Source: Antricoccus suffuscus (GTDB lineage: Bacteria > Actinomycetota > Actinomycetes > Mycobacteriales > Antricoccaceae). From it: 54,712 bases of DNA. Location: the NCBI RefSeq assembly GCF_003003235.1, contig NZ_PVUE01000024.1:1-54712 (forward strand), written 5' to 3'. This document shows, one piece after another, positions 44,346-51,859 of this stretch; the first letter of the stretch is position 1, and each line of letters starts with the position of its first letter. A model generated the notes under the pieces. The model saw only the letters and a program-made list of their open reading frames with translations. It was not told where the DNA came from and did not search any database. Both the position numbers and the translations under genes were made by a program.

Positions 44346-47300
44346 TCATCGGAAGTCGCGCGACATGCGCGGCAGACCGGTGGTCGGTGCCATCGACGCG
44401 ATGTTGATCGGCAGCGGTTCGAGTTTGTCCGCGACGAGGTTGATGGCGCCGTCATTTTTCTCCAGCATGCCGCGGATGAACAGTGCCGACGATTCGCGCG
44501 CTACCCGGAGATATTTGTTCCACACCGGCACCGGGATAACGACGTTGACCATGCCCGTCTCGTCCTCGAGATTCATGAAGGTCACCCCGGACGCGGTGGC
44601 CGGACGCTGCCGATGAGTGACCACGCCGCCGACCAAGATTCGTCGTCCGGTGGGCAGCTTGGCCAGCATCGCGGCCGGTACGGCGCCCCGCTTGTCGAGG
44701 CTTTGGCGTACGTACTGGATCGGGTGGTCCTGGGTGGTGATGCCGGTGGCCCAGAGGTCGGCCATGCTGGTCTCGCCGTCGGTCATCTGCGGCAGCGTGG
44801 GCGCGTCGAGTGGGGAACCGGACTCGGCCAGCTGCTCGGGACGTTCGCGTGAGGCTGGTCCCGCCTGCCAGAGCGCCTCGCGCCGATCGAGGTCGAACGA
44901 GCGGAATGCCCCCGCGGTCGCGAGTGCCTCCATCTGAGGCGTCGTCAGGCCGGTCCGGCGTACGACGTCGGACATGGTGGCGAAGCGGCCTCGCGCGGCA
45001 CGTTCGTCAACAATGCGCTGGGCGAGGTCGGCGCCGATCGTGCGCACCGACTGCAGCCCTAACCGGATCGCGAAGTCACCGTCGCGGCGATGTGGGGCGC
45101 TGTCGAAGTCGCCGTCGGGCTGCCAAGTGAGACTGCCTTCGGTGAGGATGGGGTCGTCGATGCAGCGCCGCTCGCCGGTGGGTAGCAGCCGCACTGTGCG
45201 CGGCGGACATACGTCGCAGTCGAGGTCGGCCGGCTCCATCCCGGCGTACGTCCCGGACAGCTGGATGTCGGGCTCTCGGACCTCGACGCCGTGTCGGCGG
45301 GCGTCGGCCACGAGAGACTGCGGGGAATAGAAGCCCATCGGCTGGGCGCGCAACAGGGCGGCCAGGAATGCGCCGGGGTAGTGCAGCCGCAGCCACGAGC
45401 TGGCGTAGACCAGTGATGCGAACGAGATCGAGTGGCTCTCGGCGAAGCCGAAGTTGGCGAACGCCTCAATCTTGTCGTAGATGCTGTCGGCGAGTGCGCC
45501 GGTGATGCCGTTGTCGCGCATGCCGTCGTACAGTTTTTCCTTAAGGTAACCGATCTTTTCGACCCCGCGTTTGGATCCCATCGCGCGGCGTAGCAGGTCG
45601 GCGTCGGCTCCGGAACAGCCACCGACGGCCATGGCGATCTGCATGAGTTGTTCCTGGAACAGCGGAATGCCGAGGGTGCGTTTGAGGACAGGCTCAAGCG
45701 AGTCGTGTTGGTAGGTGATCGGTTCATGTCCCCGCCGCCGGCGGATATAGGGGTGGATCGCGCCGCCCTGGATCGGTCCCGGCCGGATCAGCGCGATCTC
45801 GATGACGAGGTCATAGAAGGACCGTGGTCGCAGCCGGGGCAGGGTCGCCATCTGGGCGCGGCTCTCGATCTGGAACACACCTACGGTGTCGGCGCGACAG
45901 AGCTGGTCGTAGACGCCGAGCTCCTCCTTGGGGATTGTCGCGAGTGTCCACTTCTCGCCGAGGTGGGTCTCGACGAGATCCATGCAGTAGCTCAGTGCGG
46001 ACAGCATCCCCAGGCCGAGCAAGTCGAACTTCACCAGCCGCATCGACGCGCAGTCGTCCTTGTCCCACTGCAGTACGGTGCGCCCTGGCATCCGGGCGTG
46101 CTCGATCGGGCAGACATCGCCGACCGGTTGACGGGTGAGAACCATGCCGCCGGAGTGGATGCCGAGGTGCCGCGGGAAGTTGAGCAGCTCGGAGGCCAGA
46201 TCGAGGACGTCACGGGGAATCTCGTCGATGTCAGAGCTCGGCTCCGCAGGCTCGGTGGATTCGGCGGTATCGTCGCGCTTCGGGATCGTGTACCAGCTGT
46301 CGATCTTCTTGGACCACGCATCCTGTTGCCCGACGCTATAGCCGAGAGCCTTGGCCATGTCACGTACGGCCGAGCGCGGCCGGTAGGTGATGACGTTGGC
46401 GACCTGAGCGGCGTTGCGCCGACCGTACTTGTCATAGACGTATTGGATGACCTCCTCGCGGCGGTCCGAGTCGATGTCGATATCGATGTCCGGCTCCTCG
46501 TTGCGCGAGGCCGACAAGAAACGCTCGAATGGCAAGCCGAACCGTACCGAGTCGACGGCGGTGATCCCGAGCGCGTAGCAGACCGCGGAGTTGGCCGCCG
46601 ATCCGCGACCTTGGCACAAGATGCCGTTTCGCCTAGCGAACTGCACGATGTCATGCACAATCAGGAAGTAGCCGGGAAAGTCTTTCTCCTCGATGACCTT
46701 GAGCTCTTTTTCCAACCGAGGATAGGCATCGGTGTCGGTAGGTTTTTCCGGGTTGCCGTATGCCTCCCGCGCGCCGCGCCAGGTGAGCTCGCGCAGCCAG
46801 CCCATCAGGTCGTAGCCTGGCGGGGTGTCCAGGTGCGGCAGTTGCGGCGCGGCCGAACGCAACGGAAACGACAGCTCGTCGGCGATCTGTACGGTGCGCG
46901 CGACGGCGCCTGGGAAACGGGCGAATCTGGCGGCCATCTCCGCGCCGGAACGCAGGTGCGCAGTGCCCGCCGCAGGTAGCCAGCCGTCGAGCTCATCAAG
47001 GCTGCGCCGGGCGCGTACGGCGGCGACGGCCATCGCCAACCGTCGCCGGTCGGGGGTTGCGTAGTGCACGTTGTTGGTCGCGACGACCGGAAGCCGGGCC
47101 TCCGCGGCCAGGGCGGCCAATGCCTCATTACGTTCGTGGTCGAGCGGGTAGCCGTGGTCGATGAGCTCGACCAGGACATTGTCGTGGCCGAACAACGCGG
47201 TCAGTCGGTCGAGCTCGCCATGCGCAGCGTCGAACCGCTGTGCGGCAGTGGAAAACCCTGGTACGCCGAGCTTCTCGCCATCCTTGCCACACAGCGCCAA

Positions 47301-47900
47301 CGGGACCAGGCCTTTGCGGCAGCCGGTGAGGACCATCAGCTGACCGTCGCCGGTGGCCGCGAGCTGCTCAAGGTTGTAGCGGGGTTTGCCCTTTTCGGCC
47401 CCGTCCAGCTGGGCGTCGGTGATCGCGCCGGCCAGCCGGTGGTAGCCCTCCTTGCCCCGGGCGAGGACGAGCAGGTGCGCGCCCTCGGGGTCGGGTACGC
47501 CGTTTTGCGGCGCGGTGAGCTCGAGCGACAGCTCCGCGCCGAAGACGGCCGGCAGGTGGTATTCGTCGGCGGCCTCGGCCATCCGCACGACACCTTGCAA
47601 CCCGTCGTGATCGGCCAGCGCCAGTGAATGCAGCCCGAGCCGGACGGCTTCTTCAACGAGCTGCTCGGGATGGCTTGCCCCGTCGAGGAAGGAGAAGTTG
47701 GAGTGGCAGTGCAACTCGGCGTAGGGAGTAACTTCACCGTCGGGACGTTGCGGTCGGTCGGGCGGTGGGTCGTACGCCGGACGGTGCCGGGTCCACGCGG
47801 GAGAGTCACCGCCGTCGGCGATGGTGACACCGTCTTGAGGACCCGCGGAGAGTCGGCGGTGTAGTTCGGACCAGGAGACCGGCGGATTGCTCCAGCCCAT
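44346..47900 (-). CDS. dnaE2: Error-prone DNA polymerase III alpha subunit
   Basis: The 1184-residue C-family polymerase is of the DnaE2/ImuC type, used for mutagenic bypass after DNA damage. The PHP domain starts with YAELHCHSNFSFLDGASHPE near 60-80. The palm has CQGRGSAANSAVCYALGI near 435 and EPDIDIDIDSDRREEV near 475, which holds the catalytic aspartates. The helix-hairpin-helix and OB-fold regions follow. MGWSNPPVSW is the usual DnaE2 N-terminus, so I start at ATG 47900; GTG 47903 is adjacent. It follows imuB after 59 bases on the same strand and shares the SOS promoter upstream of imuA'. Confidence 0.95.
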   Translation of the reverse strand: MGWSNPPVSWSELHRRLSAGPQDGVTIADGGDSPAWTRHRPAYDPPPDRPQRPDGEVTPYAELHCHSNFSFLDGASHPEQLVEEAVRLGLHSLALADHDGLQGVVRMAEAADEYHLPAVFGAELSLELTAPQNGVPDPEGAHLLVLARGKEGYHRLAGAITDAQLDGAEKGKPRYNLEQLAATGDGQLMVLTGCRKGLVPLALCGKDGEKLGVPGFSTAAQRFDAAHGELDRLTALFGHDNVLVELIDHGYPLDHERNEALAALAAEARLPVVATNNVHYATPDRRRLAMAVAAVRARRSLDELDGWLPAAGTAHLRSGAEMAARFARFPGAVARTVQIADELSFPLRSAAPQLPHLDTPPGYDLMGWLRELTWRGAREAYGNPEKPTDTDAYPRLEKELKVIEEKDFPGYFLIVHDIVQFARRNGILCQGRGSAANSAVCYALGITAVDSVRFGLPFERFLSASRNEEPDIDIDIDSDRREEVIQYVYDKYGRRNAAQVANVITYRPRSAVRDMAKALGYSVGQQDAWSKKIDSWYTIPKRDDTAESTEPAEPSSDIDEIPRDVLDLASELLNFPRHLGIHSGGMVLTRQPVGDVCPIEHARMPGRTVLQWDKDDCASMRLVKFDLLGLGMLSALSYCMDLVETHLGEKWTLATIPKEELGVYDQLCRADTVGVFQIESRAQMATLPRLRPRSFYDLVIEIALIRPGPIQGGAIHPYIRRRRGHEPITYQHDSLEPVLKRTLGIPLFQEQLMQIAMAVGGCSGADADLLRRAMGSKRGVEKIGYLKEKLYDGMRDNGITGALADSIYDKIEAFANFGFAESHSISFASLVYASSWLRLHYPGAFLAALLRAQPMGFYSPQSLVADARRHGVEVREPDIQLSGTYAGMEPADLDCDVCPPRTVRLLPTGERRCIDDPILTEGSLTWQPDGDFDSAPHRRDGDFAIRLGLQSVRTIGADLAQRIVDERAARGRFATMSDVVRRTGLTTPQMEALATAGAFRSFDLDRREALWQAGPASRERPEQLAESGSPLDAPTLPQMTDGETSMADLWATGITTQDHPIQYVRQSLDKRGAVPAAMLAKLPTGRRILVGGVVTHRQRPATASGVTFMNLEDETGMVNVVIPVPVWNKYLRVARESSALFIRGMLEKNDGAINLVADKLEPLPINIASMAPTTGLPRMSRDFR

Positions 47901-47919
47901 CACGTCACCAGCCCGGTCG

Positions 47920-47967
47920 AGATCAGTTCGGTCGACATCAGTTCAGTCATAAGATCAGCTCAGTCAT
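47920..47967. repeat. Three short direct repeats at the imuB-dnaE2 junction
   Basis: Three similar units with the core ATCAGTTC-GTC start at about 47920, 47935 and 47952; the third overlaps the imuB stop codon. The spacing is 15 and 17 bases. They fill most of the only gap within the mutasome operon. Confidence 0.5.
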
Positions 47968-49561
47968 AGGAGGCCTCGATCCACCAGTGGCCCTTGGTGA
48001 AGACGAGGAGATAGGCATGCTCGTCGGTAGTGACCTGCAGCCGGGCGAGTTGCCGGGCCGCATCGGCGTTCCACCAGCGTTCGTCGCTGAGCCACGGACC
48101 GGCCCAGGCGTCGATGGGATCGGTCGAACCGTTGCGATAGGCGATGGCGACCGGTTGCTCGTTGAGCGTGCCGCGATCGCTGACGATCAGCGGCGACGTC
48201 GTACCGCGCACCTGGATGGCGATAGGGGTGGCGAGCACCTGCGACGGCGCAGGTTCGGGTAAACGGCCCGGCCAGGGTGGTGTCGGGTCGCGCCGCGGTG
48301 TCAGCGCCTCGCCCCACGGCACCAGGGTGGTGTGTTCGACGGGCGCCCGCCCTCCGCTGCGCACGGCGGTGACGACCGCAGTGTGGTCGAGCATGCTCTG
48401 CACGCGGGTGAACGCCCGGTGGATGCGCTCGTCGGGGTTGTTGTCTCCCCATAGCCCGTCGGCGTACACGCCGATCCGGTCGACGTGCTGCGGAGTGACG
48501 ATGATGGTCGTGATCGGGGAGGTCAGCGCGCCGCCGGCCCGGATGCCCACTCCGGAGCCGGTGTCGGCGGGTGTCGCAGCCTGCACCTGCCAGCGCACTC
48601 GGTCGACGACGTCGTTGGAGTTGAACCACCTCGGGTGCCGCCACAAGCGGTCGGAGGTCTTGCCATCTTCGTCGCGCAGCACGATCCGCACGGATGTCGC
48701 GACAAGGTCGTAGCGGGCCAGTGCCGCGATGAACCCGTCGGCTTTGGCGCGGACGGCGAACGCGATCGTGTCGACCCGTTCCAGTGGCGGGTCGAGGTCG
48801 ACGTAGAGGGAGAGCTCCGGTGGGGGTGTGCGGATTGCTAGTCGACGGCGTTCGATGCCCGCCGCCAACCGGTGCGCGGCGACCCCGTCTGCGCCGAACC
48901 GGGCCGAGACCTGAGTGGTTGGCAAGGACGCGAAGTCGCCCAACGTGCGTAAACCCATACGCCGCAGCACATCTGCTAGTTCAGGCCGGCTCAGTGTGTC
49001 GACCGGTAGTCGTGACAGGAAGATCGCCGACTCGCCGGGCGGGACAACCGTGTCGACCTTCGCCGCCTGTGTCGCGGCGAACGATCCGTCGGCGACTCCG
49101 AAACGTGCGTCCGGGTAGCCGAGGCTGTCGAGATAGTCACCGAGCGCGTCGATGAGCGCGGACTCGCTGCCGAAGTAGTGGCTAGGCCCGCGTGAGCCGG
49201 TGGCGCACATTCCCGGTCGGATCGCCTCCACGCCAGGGGAAAGCTCCTCTATAGCGCGCAGAACCGGTTCGAATGTGCGGGCGTCGTCGGCGGGGTTGTA
49301 GGGCACGGCGCGCAGTGACGGGCATCGTGACTGCGCGTCCCGGCTGCGCATCCCGCGTGCGACGCCGTGTCGGCGGGCCGCAGGAGAGCAGGCGAGCACG
49401 GCGCCCTTGTCGAAGACCGCGATGAGCGCGTCTGAGATGTCGCAGGTCTGCGCCGCCGCGACGACAGGCCAGTCGGGGTACCACATGACCAGGACCCGCT
49501 GCAGTGGTTCTTGGTCGAAGAGCGCTAGGTCGTCCGGGTCAAACAGAGTGTCGCTGGTCAT
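47960..49561 (-). CDS. imuB: ImuB, Y-family polymerase-like adaptor
   Basis: The 533-residue protein has a Y-family polymerase fold but lacks the catalytic acidic residues. The N-terminal motif reads VMWYPDWPV where active enzymes have D-x-DAFFA, and SPGVEAI replaces the S-x-DE motif. The helix-hairpin-helix (LRRMGLRTLGDFASL, about 203) and little-finger regions are kept. ImuB bridges ImuA', DnaE2 and the sliding clamp. DLALF at residues 11-15 resembles a clamp-binding pentapeptide (QLxLF). The start is ATG 49561, overlapping the imuA' stop (ATGA). The last 40 residues (WWIEASYD end) are typical of the family. Confidence 0.9.
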   Translation of the reverse strand: MTSDTLFDPDDLALFDQEPLQRVLVMWYPDWPVVAAAQTCDISDALIAVFDKGAVLACSPAARRHGVARGMRSRDAQSRCPSLRAVPYNPADDARTFEPVLRAIEELSPGVEAIRPGMCATGSRGPSHYFGSESALIDALGDYLDSLGYPDARFGVADGSFAATQAAKVDTVVPPGESAIFLSRLPVDTLSRPELADVLRRMGLRTLGDFASLPTTQVSARFGADGVAAHRLAAGIERRRLAIRTPPPELSLYVDLDPPLERVDTIAFAVRAKADGFIAALARYDLVATSVRIVLRDEDGKTSDRLWRHPRWFNSNDVVDRVRWQVQAATPADTGSGVGIRAGGALTSPITTIIVTPQHVDRIGVYADGLWGDNNPDERIHRAFTRVQSMLDHTAVVTAVRSGGRAPVEHTTLVPWGEALTPRRDPTPPWPGRLPEPAPSQVLATPIAIQVRGTTSPLIVSDRGTLNEQPVAIAYRNGSTDPIDAWAGPWLSDERWWNADAARQLARLQVTTDEHAYLLVFTKGHWWIEASYD

Positions 49562-50277
49562 TGGACTACTCGCAGTGTGGTGCTTGGCTCGTAGGGTCTG
49601 ACGGTGCCGTCTGGTGCCGGCAGCCACATGCGCTCGACGTACGGTCGCCCCTTGCCGCTGGCGGTGACCGGCGCGTGTCGAGCGGCGAGATGACCATGCC
49701 CGTCGCGGTCGAGCCCGAGCCAGGTGCTACGCCCGACGGTCAGGCGTAGTTCGCTGCCTGGCCACGAGGAGTCGAGCACGATGAGTGTCGAGCCGCGCTG
49801 GCGCATGCGCGCGGCGATCCGGCGTACGTCGGCATCGCGGGGTCGGCCAGGTGGCCGTACGACGAGGACGTCGAGCGCATCGCTGAGGGTGGCAACCACG
49901 TCAAGCCAGTGCTCGGCGGGGTCGGGCACGAGCGCGAGCCGGGCGAGGTCGATGCCGAGGCACTCAGCGGCATGCGTACCGAACGACGGCAACCCGATCG
50001 CGGCACTCCACGCGCCCGCGCTGCTCGGACCGGCCAGCATCGCCATCGCCAGTGACGTCGAGGACTCGACGAGATAGGTGACACCGCGTTTAAGACCGGT
50101 GCCCCCGAGGAGTCCGATCAGGCCGGGGAGGGTCGGTTGGTAACGCTTAGCGATCTCGCTGCCGGGGATGACTTCGGTTGGTACGACGCTCGGTGACGTG
50201 GTCGCTGCGGACAGAGATGACGCGCGTTGCAGTGGAAGATCTGCAAGCGCGGCCGCGGCCAATGGGGAAGACGTCAC
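49558..50277 (-). CDS. imuA': ImuA'-like RecA-fold protein of the mutasome
   Basis: The 239-residue protein is RecA-like but reduced. GLLGGTGLKRGVTYLVESST stands where the Walker A loop would be and lacks the GKT triad. SAGAWSAAIGLPSFGTHAAE near 88, LARLALVPDPAEHWLDVVATL and the ADVRRIAARMRQRGSTLIVLD segment follow as in mycobacterial ImuA' (Rv3395c). It acts with ImuB and DnaE2 in damage-induced mutagenesis. The start is GTG 50277. The promoter and LexA box directly upstream suggest a leaderless message. Confidence 0.85.
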   Translation of the reverse strand: MTSSPLAAAALADLPLQRASSLSAATTSPSVVPTEVIPGSEIAKRYQPTLPGLIGLLGGTGLKRGVTYLVESSTSLAMAMLAGPSSAGAWSAAIGLPSFGTHAAECLGIDLARLALVPDPAEHWLDVVATLSDALDVLVVRPPGRPRDADVRRIAARMRQRGSTLIVLDSSWPGSELRLTVGRSTWLGLDRDGHGHLAARHAPVTASGKGRPYVERMWLPAPDGTVRPYEPSTTLRVVQ

Positions 50278-50283
50278 CCCTAC

Positions 50284-50312
50284 ATCATCGAACAGGCGTA
50301 CGACAAAATCAA
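50284..50312 (-). promoter_or_regulatory. SOS promoter of the imuA'-imuB-dnaE2 operon with LexA box
   Basis: On the minus strand TTGATT (50307-50312) and GATGAT (50284-50289) are separated by exactly 17 bases and fit -35 and -10 boxes. Between them, at 50288-50303, lies TCGAAC-N4-GTACGA (plus-strand reading), one mismatch from the actinobacterial LexA consensus TCGAAC-N4-GTTCGA. Only 6 bases separate the -10 box from the GTG start, so the transcript should have no leader. LexA bound here would cover the promoter spacer. Confidence 0.75.
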
Positions 50313-50526
50313 GAGGAACTGGCGACGTTTTCAGTCGGCTGGCCCACTCGCGCGGGATGCGTCCAAGGTATATGACGGCGCGATGAGACCGTTGCCATCA
50401 CGGCCTCGGTGCGTCACCATCAAAGCACCAATGTTGATGCACCTCGAAGGCTACGCGTGCAGTCGGACATCTCAAGGTCACCTCGGAGCCACGCTAGCGC
50501 GGCTCCGCTAATTCGTTGGAGGCACA

Positions 50527-51726
50527 ATGAGCCCGCGCGGACTTTCCGCTGATCGATTGGGTCGCTTGGACCAGATCATGGACGGATACATCGAGCGTGG
50601 TGAAATACCAGGCATCGTGGCGCTCGTGAGCCGAGGAGATCACACGCACGTGCACGCGTGCGGCACGATGACGGTGGGCGGCACCCAGCCGATGCGCCGG
50701 GACACGATTTTCCGGATTGCTTCGATGACTAAACCGATCGCTGCTGCCGCGGCGATGATTTTGGTTGAGGAGTGCGTGCTCCGACTGGATGATCCGCTCG
50801 ACGATGTACTTCCTGAGCTGGCGGGCCGCGTTGTATTGCGTTCTCTCAGCGCGGACCTAGACGACACGGTCCCAGCGCGCAGGCCCATAACGCTGCGCGA
50901 TCTACTGACCTTCCGGCTCGGTATCGGCGCAGTTATGGCGCCGCCCGGCAGCACCCCCATTGGTACGGCGATGGACGAAGCCGGCCTCGCGCCCGGCGGG
51001 ATACCTCCGCAACTGCCGCCGGACGAGTGGCTGGTACGTCTGGGTCGGTTGCCGCTGGCGCACCAACCGGGCGAGGGATGGATGTATCACACCGGCGCCG
51101 ACGTGCTCGGCGTTCTCATTGCACGGGCAAGCGGCCAGCCCCTCGACCTTTTCATGCAAGAACGCATCTTCGAGCCACTCGGTATGCGCGACACCGCGTT
51201 TCACGTGCCGACCGAAAAACTGGACCGCCTTCCAGGTGCCTATACCTCTGAAACGAATGGGCCAGGTCTCGTCGTGCTCGACGACTCGGTAGGTGGATAT
51301 TGGAGTACGACACCTCAGTTCGCGTCCGGCGGAGGAGGTCTGGTGGCTACCGTGGACGACTATCTCGCCTTCTGTCGGATGATGCTCGGCGGTGGCCGGA
51401 CCGGGAGTACCCGCATACTGTCGCGTGCTTCCGTCGAACTGATGACTACCGATCACCTGACCGCCGAGCAACGATCGGCGAACGCCGTACTGCTTGGAGG
51501 TGATCGAGGATGGGGACTGGGCGTATCCGTGGTGACGCGGCGTACCGGACTGGCGTGGTCGGTCGGCACATTCGGCTGGGACGGCGGCCTAGGTACCTCG
51601 GCGTACTCGGACCCACGCGAAGACCTGGTCGGAATACTGATGACTCAACGGGCTATGGACTCTCCCAAGATGCCGAACGTATTCACTGACTTCTGGACTT
51701 CGGCGTACCAGGCCGTCGACGACTGA
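50527..51726 (+). CDS. Serine hydrolase of the beta-lactamase/esterase family
   Basis: The 399-residue protein belongs to the class C beta-lactamase-like family (EstB, LACTB type). SMTK at 66-69 is the catalytic S-x-x-K and MYHTG with Tyr187 is the Y-x-N-like site (Asn replaced by Thr). HPTFGWDGGLGT-like FGWDGGLGTSAY near 355 stands where the third motif (KTG or HxG) is expected. No signal peptide is visible, so it is probably a cytosolic esterase or peptidase rather than a secreted beta-lactamase. GGAGG precedes the ATG. A hairpin at 51735-51759 ends the gene. Confidence 0.88.
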   Translation: MSPRGLSADRLGRLDQIMDGYIERGEIPGIVALVSRGDHTHVHACGTMTVGGTQPMRRDTIFRIASMTKPIAAAAAMILVEECVLRLDDPLDDVLPELAGRVVLRSLSADLDDTVPARRPITLRDLLTFRLGIGAVMAPPGSTPIGTAMDEAGLAPGGIPPQLPPDEWLVRLGRLPLAHQPGEGWMYHTGADVLGVLIARASGQPLDLFMQERIFEPLGMRDTAFHVPTEKLDRLPGAYTSETNGPGLVVLDDSVGGYWSTTPQFASGGGGLVATVDDYLAFCRMMLGGGRTGSTRILSRASVELMTTDHLTAEQRSANAVLLGGDRGWGLGVSVVTRRTGLAWSVGTFGWDGGLGTSAYSDPREDLVGILMTQRAMDSPKMPNVFTDFWTSAYQAVDD

Positions 51727-51734
51727 CCGGCCTT

Positions 51735-51759
51735 GAGCAGGAGGTGACGCCTCCTTCTC
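51735..51759 (+). terminator. Terminator hairpin after the beta-lactamase-like gene
   Basis: AGGAGG (51739-51744) pairs with CCTCCT (51750-51755) across the 5-base loop TGACG. An outer GAG/CTC pair extends the stem, with one mismatch. It starts 9 bases after the stop codon. Confidence 0.6.
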
Positions 51760-51859
51760 AGGGATGACAATCCTTGCACCGTCGAATGATGTGCGCGGGC
51801 GCGCCGATGTCGATTCTTAACGGGTGAATCTACTCAAAAGACACCAAGTGGGGATCTAG

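Noticed and set aside
50281-50511. Plus-strand open frame between imuA' and the beta-lactamase-like gene
   Set aside because: It overlaps the imuA' start and its promoter and has no ribosome site or similarity to known proteins that I can see.
50527-51726. Secreted antibiotic-resistance beta-lactamase
   Set aside because: No signal peptide, and the YxN and KTG motifs are not conserved; an esterase-like serine hydrolase is more likely.
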